DNA from: Paenimyroides tangerinum
GTDB taxonomy: Bacteria; Bacteroidota; Bacteroidia; Flavobacteriales; Flavobacteriaceae
DNA: 64,000 nt
Direction: 5' to 3'
Assembly: GCF_003865405.1 (NCBI RefSeq)
Contig: NZ_RQVQ01000008.1
Location: forward strand, 48,513-112,512
Part shown: in pieces, positions 26,617 through 36,487 of the stretch
Position numbering within the stretch: the stretch's first letter is position 1
How the letters are laid out: each line of letters opens with the position of its first letter
Translations under genes and position numbers: made by a program
The notes under the pieces: model-generated
Databases searched by the model: none
What the model was told of the DNA's origin: nothing
Seen by the model: only the letters and a program-made list of their open reading frames with translations

Positions 26617-27825
26617 CTATCTTAATTTTAATGAAATCACACAAAAAATTGCTAAGAAAATAGCCACAATCCAGAAACGAGTAACGATTTTACTTTCGTG
26701 ATAACCTTTCTTCTGAAAGTGATGATGTAAAGGCGACATTAAGAAAATTCTACGTCCTTCACCATATCTCTTTTTTGTGTATTTGAAATAACTAACCTGC
26801 AAAACGACTGATAAATTTTCTGCTAAGAAAACACCACATAAAACAGGAATCAATAATTCTTTACGAACTGCGATTGCAATAACAGCAATAATTCCACCGA
26901 TGGTTAAACTTCCAGTATCTCCCATAAAAACTTGAGCTGGATAGGTATTATACCACAAGAAACCGATTAAAGCTCCAACAAAGGCGGCAATAAAAATGGT
27001 CATCTCACCAGAGTTCGGAATATACATTACGTTCAAGTAATTTGACAAAACAAAATTTCCTGAAATAAATGTAAAAGCTGCTAAAGCCAAAACCGTAATT
27101 GCAGAGGTTCCTGCCGCTAAACCATCAATTCCATCTGTAAGATTTGCACCATTTGAAACAGCTGTTACAATAAAAATTACAATTGGAATAAAAATCAACC
27201 AAACGTAGTTCTCGTAACCATCACCCATCCACGAAATCAATTGTCCGTAATCGAATTCGTTATTTTTGAAAAAAGGAATTGTTGTAGCCGTTGACTTTAC
27301 ATCGTATTTACTAATCGTTTCGGTTTCTAATAAAATACTTGGCGTATCACGAACCGTCACACTTGGATGAAAATATAAAATTCCCCCAACGATTATTCCT
27401 AAACCAATTTGACCAATAACTTTAAATCTTCCTTTTAAACCTTCTTTATCCTTTTTAAATATCTTAATATAATCATCTAAAAAACCGATTGCTCCCATCC
27501 AAATGGTGGTTAAAATCAAAAGTAAAATATAGATGTTATCTAACTTTGCGAATAATAAAACTGGAATTAATGTTGAAATTATAATAATAATTCCACCCAT
27601 TGTAGGCGTTCCTGCTTTTTCATTCTGACCTTCTAAACCTAATTCACGAACTGTTTCTCCAATTTGTTTTTTACGTAAAAAGTCAATAATTCGTTTACCA
27701 AAAATCGTTGAAATCAACAATGAGAACAATATCGCCATACCTGAACGAAACGTAATATACTGAAACAATCTAGCTCCAGGTATGTCGTAGTTTTCTCCTA
27801 AATATTGAAATAAATAATATAACAT
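26617..27825 (-). CDS. mraY: Phospho-N-acetylmuramoyl-pentapeptide transferase
   Basis: Integral membrane enzyme that moves phospho-MurNAc-pentapeptide to undecaprenyl phosphate, forming lipid I. Catalytic motifs are visible: [15 protein letters not shown] with the Mg-binding Asp pair, and [12 protein letters not shown], with [10 protein letters not shown] near the C-terminus. At 402 aa it is somewhat longer than the 360-aa E. coli form because of a loop with [16 protein letters not shown], as in other Bacteroidota. One-base gaps to murE and murD. Confidence 0.96.
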   Translation of the reverse strand: MLYYLFQYLGENYDIPGARLFQYITFRSGMAILFSLLISTIFGKRIIDFLRKKQIGETVRELGLEGQNEKAGTPTMGGIIIIISTLIPVLLFAKLDNIYILLLILTTIWMGAIGFLDDYIKIFKKDKEGLKGRFKVIGQIGLGIIVGGILYFHPSVTVRDTPSILLETETISKYDVKSTATTIPFFKNNEFDYGQLISWMGDGYENYVWLIFIPIVIFIVTAVSNGANLTDGIDGLAAGTSAITVLALAAFTFISGNFVLSNYLNVMYIPNSGEMTIFIAAFVGALIGFLWYNTYPAQVFMGDTGSLTIGGIIAVIAIAVRKELLIPVLCGVFLAENLSVVLQVSYFKYTKKRYGEGRRIFLMSPLHHHFQKKGYHESKIVTRFWIVAIFLAIFCVISLKLR

Positions 27826-27826
27826 C

Positions 27827-29281
27827 TTATGCTTTTAAAAATTCTTGAACCAATTCATAATCATTGAAATGGTATTTAACTCCTTTAATTTCTTGATAAT
27901 CTTCATGACCTTTTCCTGCGATTAAAATAATATCACCAGATTTCGCAAGTTTACAAGCTGTTTTAATAGCTTGTGCTCGGTCTTCGATTGTAAGAACTTT
28001 TCTCACGTTTTGAGCTTCGACTCCAGCTTCAATTTCAGAAAGAATCACCATCGGATCTTCATTTCTTGGATTATCTGAAGTAAAAATCACTTGATTACTC
28101 ATCTCTGAAGCAATCTGTCCCATTTCTGGACGTTTGGTTTTATCTCGATTACCGCCGCATCCCACAACAGTAATTAATTGTTCATTTCTTGTACGAATTT
28201 CTTCGATTGTTTTTAACACATTTTCAAGTGCATCTGGCGTGTGTGCGTAATCTACAATAGCCGTAATTTTATCATCAGAAACAAAATATTGGAATCGACC
28301 TGAAACACTTTTCAAAGTACTTAATTGCAATAAAACTTCTTCTTCGGACAAACCTAAATTTATTGCAGCTCCGTAAACTGCTAATAAATTAGAAGCATTA
28401 AAAGAGCCGATCAGTTGTACCCAAATTTCGTTGTTTTGAATACGCATTAACATTCCAGAAATTTGACTTTCTAAAACTTGACCGTGAATATCTGCAACAT
28501 TTTTTAGACCGTAAGAAAGTTTATTTGCCTTGCAATTTTGCAACATAAATTCACCATTCTTATCATCTGCATTTGTAATCGCAAAAGCTTTTTTATCTAA
28601 TTGATCAAAGAAGCTTTTCTTAACATCACGATATTCTGCAAATGTTTTGTGGTAATCTAAATGATCGTGAGATAGATTTGTAAAAAGTCCGCCGTTAAAA
28701 TCTAAAGCTGCAGTACGTTTTTGGGCAATTCCGTGAGAACTCACTTCCATAAAACAATACTGACATCCAGTATCAACCATTTGAGCTAGATATTTATTTA
28801 TAGAAATCGAATCGGGTGTGGTATGTGTGGCAGGAAAATTTTCCTGACCAATCATCACTTTCACCGTTGATAACAACCCAACTTGAAAACCAGCTTGCGA
28901 AAATAAATTATACAACAAAGTTGCAATCGTTGTTTTTCCGTTTGTCCCTGTTACTCCAACTAATTTTAATTTTGTTGAAGGATTATCATAAAAATTAGAA
29001 GCTAAAAATGCTAAAGCTTCATTAGAATTTTCGACTTGAATATAAGTTACCTCCTGATTTAAATCTATTGGTAAAATTTCGCAAACAATCACCGAAGCAC
29101 CTAAATCAATCGCTTTTTGAATGTAATTATGACCATCAACTTCTGTCCCTTTGATTGCTACAAAAAGTGTCGATGATTTTACAGAACGCGAATCGAAAGT
29201 TATAGCATCAATAGCAATATCAACAGAACCAATTATCGATTTTGTTGAAACATTTGCTAATATATTTTCTAATTTTCTCAA
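27827..29281 (-). CDS. murE: UDP-MurNAc-tripeptide synthetase, meso-DAP type
   Basis: Adds the third stem-peptide residue. The P-loop is TGTNGKTT (111-118), and HTTPDS at 153-158 belongs to the UDP-MurNAc pocket. The amino-acid specificity motif is DNPR (403-406), which marks meso-diaminopimelate as substrate rather than L-lysine; the cell wall is therefore predicted to be DAP-type. Length 484 aa. The start overlaps the ftsI stop by 4 bases (ATGA), which suggests translational coupling. Confidence 0.96.
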   Translation of the reverse strand: MRKLENILANVSTKSIIGSVDIAIDAITFDSRSVKSSTLFVAIKGTEVDGHNYIQKAIDLGASVIVCEILPIDLNQEVTYIQVENSNEALAFLASNFYDNPSTKLKLVGVTGTNGKTTIATLLYNLFSQAGFQVGLLSTVKVMIGQENFPATHTTPDSISINKYLAQMVDTGCQYCFMEVSSHGIAQKRTAALDFNGGLFTNLSHDHLDYHKTFAEYRDVKKSFFDQLDKKAFAITNADDKNGEFMLQNCKANKLSYGLKNVADIHGQVLESQISGMLMRIQNNEIWVQLIGSFNASNLLAVYGAAINLGLSEEEVLLQLSTLKSVSGRFQYFVSDDKITAIVDYAHTPDALENVLKTIEEIRTRNEQLITVVGCGGNRDKTKRPEMGQIASEMSNQVIFTSDNPRNEDPMVILSEIEAGVEAQNVRKVLTIEDRAQAIKTACKLAKSGDIILIAGKGHEDYQEIKGVKYHFNDYELVQEFLKA

Positions 29282-31281
29282 GATAATTCTAATATAATTG
29301 TTTGTGTTCTATCTAATGTTTGTCCTACTTGAATAGATTGCGATTTTACTTTTCCAAATCCAGTTGTTCTAACTCGAACTCCTAAATTCTCTAAAATTGC
29401 AATAGCATCCATCGGACTTAATCCGACTACATTTGGCATTTTATTACCCGTATTTTTTACAGTCGAATAATATTTTTCATATTTCTTATTAATCTCTGGA
29501 AGCGTTTTATCAATGTCTTTTATTTCCTTTATCGAAGGAACATCGGTGAAAATCTTTTGTGCCAAACGTTTAAAAACTGGTCCAGCAACATCACCTCCAT
29601 AATAACTTCCTTTTGTAGGACGGTGAATCACAACGATACAAGAATATTTAGGTTCTTCGGCAGGAAAATATCCAACAAACGAAGAAGCATAATACATTCC
29701 ACCACCACTTTTACCATAATTCATTTGAGCTGTTCCTGTTTTACCAGCCATTGAAAAATCGGTAGAATATAATCGATGACCTGTTCCTCCTTTTTTCTTC
29801 ATAACATTCTTTAGAATGTCTTGCATTTCACGAACTACTTGCGGTTTTACAATTTGTGGATTAATTACTTGTGTTTCAAAAACCTTAACGGAATTATTAA
29901 CATCGCGAATTTCCTGAACAAACTGAGGCTTAACCATTTTTCCATCATTAGCCACTGCGTTATAAAGCGCTAATGTTTGTAATGGTGTTACTAAAATTCC
30001 GTATCCATAAGCCATCCAAGGCAAAGCAATCTTACTCCAATTTCGATCTCCAGGAACTGGAATATAAGAAGAAGCCTCTCCTAACAAATCAATTCCTAAA
30101 GGTTTATTGAATCCAAAACTTTCCAATTTATCAGTGAACTCTTTTGGATTATCTTTAAAAGCTTCATTAACCGCCTGTGTAACAACAGTATTTGAGGAAA
30201 CTTCAAAACCTCTAGCTAAAGATATTTTTCCATAACCTCTATTATTCGAATCTCTAACTCTTTTACCTGAAAACGTCACTAAACCATTATGCGTGTCATA
30301 AATTGTTGCTGTATCTGCCTTTCCTTCATCAAGTAAAGCTAAATATGACGCCAACTTAAATGTAGAACCTGGATCATGTTTTTCAACAACTGCATAATTT
30401 ATCGTTTCTGAATAACTTCCATTTTCGCCTAATCCTAAATTAGAAATTGCTTTTATGTGACCAGTTTCGGTTTCCATAACGATTACCGTTCCGTGATGCG
30501 CCCCAAAATCTTCTAATGCTTTCAGAAGCGCGTGATGCGCAATATCCTGAATATAAACATCAATCGTTGTAATGATATCTAAACCATCTCTTGGATCAAT
30601 CTCATTTTCATCGCCGATTGGTTTCCATAAACGTTTAGACATTTTTTGAACCTTACGACGACCTTCTTTACCTGTAAGATAATCTGTAAAAGCTGCTTCA
30701 ACACCTTTTCTAGTTATCGAACCATCGTCATTAATACGTTCATAACCAATCGTTCTGTTTGCAATCATTCCCATCGGATATTCACGAACATTAACCTGAT
30801 CGATTATCATTCCGCCTTTATTCTTTCCTAAATTAAAAAGTGGAAAAGATTTCAAACGCATATAATCGGTATAACTCAACTTAGTTGCGATGTGTAAATA
30901 CCTTTTTTTATTAGAACGTGCTCTCCTAAAATCAGATTCATATTGACCAGAAGTTTTTCTTTTTAGAAACTTAGCTAACGAATCCGATAATGGTTTTATA
31001 TTTTTTTCAAAATTCTCATCTGTTGGTGCAAAAGGATCAAAGTAAATGGTGTATTTTGGGATTGATGTCGCCAATAAACTTCCATCTGCTGAATAAATAT
31101 TACCTCTATTCGCAGGAATACTTTCGTCTTTGATGGTTAAACTGTCAGCTTTACTTCTCCATTTTTCTCCATCTTTAAACTGAATGATGGACATCTTAGC
31201 AAAAATCCCGAAGCAAATCAGCAACATAAAACCGAAAACTAAATAGGCTCTATTATTTTCGTTTTTGTTAGCTAATCCCAT
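29278..31281 (-). CDS. ftsI: Septal transpeptidase FtsI (class B PBP) with a PASTA domain
   Basis: Cross-links septal peptidoglycan as partner of FtsW. A short cytoplasmic start and one membrane helix (about 12-30) precede the dimerisation domain (IPANRGNIYSADG). The transpeptidase motifs are STFK (306-309), SSN (362-364) and KTGT (513-516). A single PASTA domain forms the C-terminus (about 608-667, starting KMPNVVGLSPMDAI); E. coli FtsI lacks it, but it is common in this phylum. The gene overlaps ftsL by 10 bases and murE by 4. Confidence 0.95.
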   Translation of the reverse strand: MGLANKNENNRAYLVFGFMLLICFGIFAKMSIIQFKDGEKWRSKADSLTIKDESIPANRGNIYSADGSLLATSIPKYTIYFDPFAPTDENFEKNIKPLSDSLAKFLKRKTSGQYESDFRRARSNKKRYLHIATKLSYTDYMRLKSFPLFNLGKNKGGMIIDQVNVREYPMGMIANRTIGYERINDDGSITRKGVEAAFTDYLTGKEGRRKVQKMSKRLWKPIGDENEIDPRDGLDIITTIDVYIQDIAHHALLKALEDFGAHHGTVIVMETETGHIKAISNLGLGENGSYSETINYAVVEKHDPGSTFKLASYLALLDEGKADTATIYDTHNGLVTFSGKRVRDSNNRGYGKISLARGFEVSSNTVVTQAVNEAFKDNPKEFTDKLESFGFNKPLGIDLLGEASSYIPVPGDRNWSKIALPWMAYGYGILVTPLQTLALYNAVANDGKMVKPQFVQEIRDVNNSVKVFETQVINPQIVKPQVVREMQDILKNVMKKKGGTGHRLYSTDFSMAGKTGTAQMNYGKSGGGMYYASSFVGYFPAEEPKYSCIVVIHRPTKGSYYGGDVAGPVFKRLAQKIFTDVPSIKEIKDIDKTLPEINKKYEKYYSTVKNTGNKMPNVVGLSPMDAIAILENLGVRVRTTGFGKVKSQSIQVGQTLDRTQTIILELS

Positions 31282-31613
31282 AAATCAAAAAATCCTTTTT
31301 CTTCTTTTTCTACAACTACCTTAATTTTTTTAGGCGGAACACTTGATGGAAAAATCTCTAAAGTTTCCATTTTTCTTGAAATCGTAGATTCCATTTTTAA
31401 TTGCATCAATTCTGAACGGCGATCAACAAATTCAGAACGCATTTCTTTAACTTCTTCATTCAAATCACGAAGATTCATTGTCTTTTGCTCATAAAAATGG
31501 TTATTCGCAATCAAAACAAGCGCCCATAAAACCACATAAATAATAAATAGCCAATTATAAATAGAATGACCTTCTACTAAATATTTGGCTTTTATGATAT
31601 TATATATGTTCAT
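31272..31613 (-). CDS. ftsL: FtsL-like bitopic division protein
   Basis: A 113-aa protein with one membrane helix (about 22-38) followed by a periplasmic coiled coil (roughly 42-85, rich in Glu, Leu, Arg) and a charged C-terminus KVVVEKEEKGFFDLWD. Position between rsmH and ftsI is that of ftsL in dcw clusters. Bacteroidota versions are very divergent, so the call relies on topology and context. It overlaps ftsI by 10 bases and directly abuts rsmH. Confidence 0.8.
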   Translation of the reverse strand: MNIYNIIKAKYLVEGHSIYNWLFIIYVVLWALVLIANNHFYEQKTMNLRDLNEEVKEMRSEFVDRRSELMQLKMESTISRKMETLEIFPSSVPPKKIKVVVEKEEKGFFDLWD

Positions 31614-32525
31614 TTATTTTTTTTCTGCAATTCTTAATTTAGCACTCCGTGCTCTATTATTTATTTTAATTTCCTCATCTGAAGGAATAATCATTTTTCC
31701 AATTAATTTAAAAGGAACTTCAAAACGACCAAACATATCTTTTTCAGGTTCACCTTCAAACATTCCGTTTTTCATATAACGTTTAACTAAACGATCTTCT
31801 AAGGAATGATAAGAAATCACACTCAATCTTCCGTTTGGAGCTAAGATTTCTAAAGATTGTTCTAAAAATTCTTTTAAAACATCCATCTCTTGATTTACTT
31901 CAATACGAATGGCTTGATAAATCTGAGCTAAAATCTTATTGCTTTTATGTCCAGGTAAAAAACGAGACAATATTTGTTTTAATTGTTCTGAATTTTTGAT
32001 TTCATTTTCTGCTCTTGCAGTAACAATAACTGAAGCCATCGCTCTTGCATTTGTCAATTCTCCATATTGAGAAAGAACGCTTGCAATTTGACTTTCGTCG
32101 TAATCATTAATAACATTATAAGCAGAAAGTCCACCTTTACGATCCATTCGCATATCTAATTCTGCTTCAAAACGAGTTGAAAAACCGCGTTCTGCAACAT
32201 CAAACTGATGAGAAGAAACTCCTAAATCAGCCAAAATTCCATCGACTTGTTTAACTCCATGAAAACGTAAAAAACGTTTTATGAATCTGAAATTTTCATT
32301 TATTAACTGAAAACGGTCATCTTCAATAATATTAGCTAGAGCATCTTCATCTTGGTCAAAGGCAAACAATTTTCCGTTTGGCCCTAATCGTTTCATAATT
32401 TCTCTTGAATGACCTCCTCCACCAAAAGTCACATCCACATAAATTCCGTCAGGTTTAATATTTAAACCATCAACCGTTTCTTTTAATAAAACCGGATTGT
32501 GATATTCGTTATTCTCCATTGTCAT
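31614..32525 (-). CDS. rsmH: 16S rRNA (cytosine-1402-N4)-methyltransferase RsmH
   Basis: SAM-dependent methylation of C1402 in 16S rRNA (formerly MraW). The SAM loop is VDVTFGGGGHSREI, followed by FAFDQDEDA and ILADLGVSSHQFD; GRLSVISYHSLEDRLVKR lies near the C-terminus. Length 303 aa is normal. The frame overlaps mraZ by 17 bases; a second ATG two codons in (MENNEYHNP) would reduce the overlap to 11. It is the second gene of the operon. Confidence 0.95.
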   Translation of the reverse strand: MTMENNEYHNPVLLKETVDGLNIKPDGIYVDVTFGGGGHSREIMKRLGPNGKLFAFDQDEDALANIIEDDRFQLINENFRFIKRFLRFHGVKQVDGILADLGVSSHQFDVAERGFSTRFEAELDMRMDRKGGLSAYNVINDYDESQIASVLSQYGELTNARAMASVIVTARAENEIKNSEQLKQILSRFLPGHKSNKILAQIYQAIRIEVNQEMDVLKEFLEQSLEILAPNGRLSVISYHSLEDRLVKRYMKNGMFEGEPEKDMFGRFEVPFKLIGKMIIPSDEEIKINNRARSAKLRIAEKK

Positions 32526-32967
32526 CTAAATTTCCCATTACTTCTTCGGCTAAATCACCAAAGTCCAAATCATCATTTAAAATATCTTCATACAATTGTT
32601 TGTCCCAAATTTCAATAACATTGACTTTAGATGAGAAAACGACATCTTTTGATATTTTTGCAAAATCAATCAGGTCTTTCGACAACAAAAGACGACCTGC
32701 ATCGTCAATTTCTACCGTTTTTACACCCGCCATAAACTTGCGAACAAACAAATCATTTTTGCGAACAAATCTATTAAGCTTATTGATTTTAACCATCATC
32801 AATTCCCATTCAGCCATTGGCCACAACTCAACGCAAGTTTCAAACACAGAACGCTTTAAAACAAAACCTTCGGAAATAGCAGGAATCTGCTTCTTTAAAG
32901 AAGCAGGAATCATGACCCTTCCTTTGGTGTCAATTTTACATTCGTATGTACCTACAATTGAATTCAA
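32509..32967 (-). CDS. mraZ: Transcriptional regulator MraZ
   Basis: A 152-aa protein with two SpoVT/AbrB-type swapped-hairpin repeats: GTYECKIDTKGRVMIPASLKK-type at the N-terminus and VEIDDAGRLLLSKDL in the second half. MraZ forms a ring that binds short direct repeats in its own promoter and represses the dcw operon. Three such repeats are present here, overlapping the promoter. It is the first gene of the operon, and its C-terminus ends in an acidic tail. Confidence 0.95.
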   Translation of the reverse strand: MNSIVGTYECKIDTKGRVMIPASLKKQIPAISEGFVLKRSVFETCVELWPMAEWELMMVKINKLNRFVRKNDLFVRKFMAGVKTVEIDDAGRLLLSKDLIDFAKISKDVVFSSKVNVIEIWDKQLYEDILNDDLDFGDLAEEVMGNLDDNGE

Positions 32968-32992
32968 CTTTACCTTTTGATTTTAGTAATAG

Positions 32993-33036
32993 CAAATGTA
33001 AATATTTTTTTACCACCTTTTACCACTTTTTACCAC
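32993..33036 (-). promoter_or_regulatory. dcw operon promoter with three MraZ boxes
   Basis: On the minus strand the -7 box TACATTTG (33000-32993) lies 25 bases before the mraZ ATG. Upstream, GTGGTA occurs three times (33036-33031, 33026-33021, 33016-33011) at an exact 10-bp period, one helical turn. MraZ proteins are known to bind tandem GTG(G)-type boxes at this spacing. The boxes cover the position of a -33 element, which fits autorepression. Confidence 0.75.
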
Positions 33037-33295
33037 TTTGTTGATATTTTTTTCCACAATCTTAAAAAACGACTTTCAAAAACATAAGTAACTCATTTAC
33101 AATGATTAAATATTTTTCATAGTTTTCTATCTTTCTTTGATTTATTTTAAATATTCAATCAGAAACAATACAATAAAATACATTCTTATCAATGAAAATA
33201 CATCTCGAAACGAAATAAAATGTTTATAAAATCGTTAATAAAAAACAAAGTTTTATTTAAAGAAACTAATAAATAATAAATAGAGAGAAAAATAG

Positions 33296-33303
33296 TATAT
33301 TTG
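33296..33303 (+). promoter_or_regulatory. -7 box of the alpha/beta hydrolase-engB unit
   Basis: TATATTTG matches TAnnTTTG, 30 bases before the ATG at 33334. The rest of the gap back to the mraZ boxes is very AT-rich with no further feature. Confidence 0.45.
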
Positions 33304-33333
33304 CCTATTATAGAATAATCGCAAAAAAATTAA

Positions 33334-34098
33334 ATGGAGCGAAAAATAAAAGAAGAAGGAAAATTCAGATACGCAGAATACGGCGAAGGCAAACCAATAA
33401 TAATTTTACACGGATTAATGGGCGGCTTGAGTAATTTCGATGGAGTTGTCAATTATTTTCCGAAAAAAGGTTATCGTGTAATTTTACCTGAACTACCGAT
33501 TTACACGAATAGTATATTAAAAACAAGTGTAAAAGCATTTGCTAAATTCACACACGATTTCATAAAACATTTAGGACTTAAAGATGTTATTTTATTAGGT
33601 AACTCTTTAGGAGGACACATTGCATTACTTCACACAAAACTTTACCCTGAAAACGTAAAGGCAATGGTAATTACAGGAAGTTCCGGATTGTACGAAAGCG
33701 CAATGGGAGATTCATACCCAAGAAGAGGCGATTACGAATTTATCAAGAAAAAAGCAGAGGACGTATTTTACGACCCAGCAATTGCTACAAAAGAAGTTGT
33801 TGACGATGTTTTTGCAACGGTAAATGATCGAATGAAATTGATAAAAACTTTGACCATTGCCAAAAGCGCGATTCGTCATAATATGGCAAAAGACTTACCA
33901 AAAATGTCAACTCCAACTTGTATTATTTGGGGAGCGAATGACAAAGTAACACCACCTGATGTTGCTGTAGAATTTGAAGAATTATTACCAGACGCAGATT
34001 TATATTGGATTGATAAATGTGGACATGCCGCAATGATGGAACATCCAGATGAGTTCAATGAGTTATTAGACGCTTGGTTAACAAAAAGAAAATTTTAA
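33334..34098 (+). CDS. Alpha/beta-fold hydrolase
   Basis: A 254-aa cytoplasmic hydrolase. The oxyanion-hole motif HGLMGG is at 26-31, the nucleophile elbow GNSLGG gives S91, the acid is probably the Asp in WGANDKVTPP and the base the His in CGHAAMMEHPDEF. This triad fits an esterase or C-C hydrolase; the substrate is not predictable. It is followed by engB after 3 bases, so the two form one transcription unit, an arrangement seen in other Flavobacteria. Confidence 0.85.
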   Translation: MERKIKEEGKFRYAEYGEGKPIIILHGLMGGLSNFDGVVNYFPKKGYRVILPELPIYTNSILKTSVKAFAKFTHDFIKHLGLKDVILLGNSLGGHIALLHTKLYPENVKAMVITGSSGLYESAMGDSYPRRGDYEFIKKKAEDVFYDPAIATKEVVDDVFATVNDRMKLIKTLTIAKSAIRHNMAKDLPKMSTPTCIIWGANDKVTPPDVAVEFEELLPDADLYWIDKCGHAAMMEHPDEFNELLDAWLTKRKF

Positions 34099-34101
34099 CG
34101 A

Positions 34102-34722
34102 ATGAAAATAAATACCGCAGAATTTGTAATTAGTAACTCCGATGTTTCTAAATGTCCGAATGAACCTTTACCAGAATATGCTTTTATTGGCCGTTCTAAC
34201 GTTGGTAAATCATCGTTAATAAACATGCTAACCAACAATAAAAATTTAGCAAAAACATCTGGGAAACCTGGGAAAACACAATTAATAAATCACTTTAAAA
34301 TCAATTCAAACTGGTTTTTAGTAGATTTACCAGGTTATGGATACGCTAAAGTTTCAAAGAAAACGAAATCGGTTTTTCAACAATTCATTACCGAATATTT
34401 TGAAAAAAGAGAACAACTTGTTTTGGCTTTTGTTTTAATTGATATACGTCACGAACCACAGAAAATTGATTTAGAATTCTTAACATATTTAGGAGAAAGC
34501 GGAATACCTTTAAGTATTATTTTTACTAAAGCAGATAAAGTTCCAAGAAGTAAAGTAAATAATCTAGTAGCTTCCTACAAAAAAGCTTTATTAGAAGGAG
34601 AATGGGAAGAAATGCCTCCGTATTTTATAACTTCTTCTGAAACAGAATTAGGTAGAGATACTATTTTAGAATACATTGACCAAATCAATAAAGATATTTT
34701 TAAGAACGATAGTTTTATATAA
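34102..34722 (+). CDS. engB: Ribosome-biogenesis GTPase EngB (YsxC/YihA)
   Basis: TRAFAC-class GTPase needed for assembly of the large ribosomal subunit. G1 is GRSNVGKS (30-37), G3 is DLPGYG, G4 is TKAD and G5 the SSE in [10 protein letters not shown]. Length 206 aa is normal. Second gene of the pair with the alpha/beta hydrolase; a bidirectional terminator begins at its stop codon. Confidence 0.95.
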   Translation: MKINTAEFVISNSDVSKCPNEPLPEYAFIGRSNVGKSSLINMLTNNKNLAKTSGKPGKTQLINHFKINSNWFLVDLPGYGYAKVSKKTKSVFQQFITEYFEKREQLVLAFVLIDIRHEPQKIDLEFLTYLGESGIPLSIIFTKADKVPRSKVNNLVASYKKALLEGEWEEMPPYFITSSETELGRDTILEYIDQINKDIFKNDSFI

Positions 34723-34753
34723 AAAAAGACAACTTACAAAAGTTGTCTTTTTT
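34722..34753. terminator. Bidirectional terminator between engB and the small membrane gene
   Basis: A perfect 14-bp stem AAAAAAGACAACTT with AAGTTGTCTTTTTT and a 4-nt loop. It serves the convergent genes on both sides. Confidence 0.85.
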
Positions 34754-34754
34754 G

Positions 34755-35042
34755 TTACATATATATTGTAAACAATAAAGTTATTAAAACAGCGAAAATA
34801 AGTAATGCAAAATAAAACTGTTTTAGAACTTTTAACTTGTTAACACCAATCAATACAATCAAAAATAAGGGAATTAAAAAAATTGCTATTACTGAAATTA
34901 TTGATGTCATTTCAAATAAAGCTCCAACAATTACAAATCGATACATATCGAAATTTTGAACCACATTCCAATACAAAAAAAGCAAAATACTAACTATTAA
35001 AGTTAGATTAGCAAAAGATTTATTTTCAGCTAATTTATTCAT
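34755..35042 (-). CDS. Small membrane protein of unknown function
   Basis: A 95-aa protein with three likely membrane helices (about 10-25, 33-60 and 72-93). No family recognised. Its stop lies 2 bases from the bidirectional terminator, and its neighbour gldC ends in a separate terminator, so the gene is likely transcribed alone. Confidence 0.55.
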   Translation of the reverse strand: MNKLAENKSFANLTLIVSILLFLYWNVVQNFDMYRFVIVGALFEMTSIISVIAIFLIPLFLIVLIGVNKLKVLKQFYFALLIFAVLITLLFTIYM

Positions 35043-35071
35043 AAGTGTGTTTTTTTTATAAAACTAATATA

Positions 35072-35107
35072 TAAAAAATATCCGATAGCTTCAAAACTAT
35101 CGGATAT
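35072..35107 (-). terminator. Terminator of gldB-gldC
   Basis: An 11-bp perfect stem ATATCCGATAG with CTATCGGATAT and six Ts on the minus strand, 4 bases after the gldC stop. Confidence 0.8.
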
Positions 35108-35111
35108 CTTA

Positions 35112-35447
35112 TTATTTGTGTAACTCAAGTTTTTCTGCAAAATAAGCGCAGAAATCACGCATCGTATCACTCATTTTTTTATCATCTGTTGCACGCTCAA
35201 AAGTATCAGCCATTGCTACTAAAGTTTGATGAAAGAACTTCTTCATTTCATCAACTGGCATATCTTTCGTCCATAAATCAATTCGAAGTGTTTCTTGAAC
35301 TTTACTATCCCAAATTGAAAGTAACATCGCTTTCGCTGTATCGTTTTCAATTCCTCCATCAGGAGCTGTCCATCTTAAAATTTCAGGAACTTTGTTTTCG
35401 TCTAATTCAACTTGAATTTTAATTTCAGACTTATTTAATTGACCCAT
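35112..35447 (-). CDS. gldC: Gliding-motility protein GldC
   Basis: A 111-aa cytoplasmic protein that opens with KSEIKIQVELDENKVPE, and contains IRWTAPDGG-type and KAMLLSIWD segments characteristic of GldC of Flavobacterium. In F. johnsoniae GldC is not essential for gliding but improves it and lies in an operon with gldB, as here. The start overlaps the gldB stop by one base (TAATG). Confidence 0.88.
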   Translation of the reverse strand: MGQLNKSEIKIQVELDENKVPEILRWTAPDGGIENDTAKAMLLSIWDSKVQETLRIDLWTKDMPVDEMKKFFHQTLVAMADTFERATDDKKMSDTMRDFCAYFAEKLELHK

Positions 35448-36406
35448 TATTTCTTAGGTTTATATTTAGAATTATCAAATATCTCTTTTGCATCTTTAGC
35501 AAAAAGTTCTTGCAAAGTTACATTATTATTTTTCATATACGAACGAACAATTTGCCAACCAATCCAAACTCCAACTCTACCTGGTGATTCTGCATCTAAA
35601 TCCAAATAGAATTTTGAGAAAGGTGCATTTTGAATAAATCGACCATAAAGCTTTGAATCTGAATCATAAAGCAATTTATTTTCAATAAAATACTTCCACA
35701 TATGAGATTCATTATCAAAACACCATTGGATTTGTTCTGGAGAATATCCCATTTTCACATCGTCAGAAGCATTCGGAATTAACAAATCTTTAGCGTACAT
35801 AATTTTCCCAGAATAAATTATTTGAGATAAAAACTGACGATCATTTGGATAAGATAATTGAGTTGTAATAAAACTTTCTGCTAAATCAGAAGTAATTTGA
35901 GTAGGTTCAAAACCGCCTAACAAATACGTATCAAAAACTTCATAAAAACGATGGTCTTTACCTAAATACGTATCCAACGAAATGATCGAAAGCGAATCTG
36001 TATAAATTGTTTTCGCATCTACATCAACTTCCGAAATCAACGTAACGACTTTACCTGGTTTTTGATTCGGAAAATAATATTTGATGTGTTTGAATAACGA
36101 TTCCAAATCTGTTTCTAATTGCTTCGTATCAGCAAATTGTGTTTGCACTTCTTTGTAAAGTACTTTAAACAAAGAATCATTTCGTTTATTCATCCATTCT
36201 TCATCAGGCACATTTACAGGAAGCAGAAACGGATATTTTTGTTTTAGTTTTGAAAATTCAGCATCAGGAGTTTCGACAAATTCTTTATCAAAACGAAGTA
36301 CCTGAACCTCAACCGGAATTTCTTCAATTTCGCTATTAACCTTTGCTTTTTCTGAACAACTCGTCAGTCCGATTGCAGCAAATAAAATAAATAGATATTT
36401 CTTCAT
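35447..36406 (-). CDS. gldB: Gliding-motility lipoprotein GldB
   Basis: A lipoprotein required for gliding and type IX secretion in Flavobacterium. The ATG at 36406 gives MKKYLFILFAAIGLTSC with the lipobox Cys at 17; the frame extends 24 codons further to a TTG but that would bury the signal sequence. Internal features include the HIKYYFPNQK region and GYSPEQIQWCFDNE, which recall GldB of this family. A TATATTTG promoter box lies at 36457-36450. It is divergent from nadE, as in F. johnsoniae. Confidence 0.88.
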   Translation of the reverse strand: MKKYLFILFAAIGLTSCSEKAKVNSEIEEIPVEVQVLRFDKEFVETPDAEFSKLKQKYPFLLPVNVPDEEWMNKRNDSLFKVLYKEVQTQFADTKQLETDLESLFKHIKYYFPNQKPGKVVTLISEVDVDAKTIYTDSLSIISLDTYLGKDHRFYEVFDTYLLGGFEPTQITSDLAESFITTQLSYPNDRQFLSQIIYSGKIMYAKDLLIPNASDDVKMGYSPEQIQWCFDNESHMWKYFIENKLLYDSDSKLYGRFIQNAPFSKFYLDLDAESPGRVGVWIGWQIVRSYMKNNNVTLQELFAKDAKEIFDNSKYKPKK

Positions 36407-36449
36407 AGTTTGGAAAACAAGATTATTTCTTAACTTTATAAATGAATTA

Positions 36450-36457
36450 CAAATATA
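36450..36457 (-). promoter_or_regulatory. gldBC promoter -7 box
   Basis: Minus strand TATATTTG, 43 bases before the gldB ATG at 36406, in the 81-base gap to divergent nadE. Confidence 0.45.
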
Positions 36458-36487
36458 ACACAGCTCGATTAAAATCAATACAACTTT

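Noticed and set aside
32519..32980. A 153-codon ORF opposite mraZ
   Set aside because: It mirrors mraZ over its whole length; no independent support.
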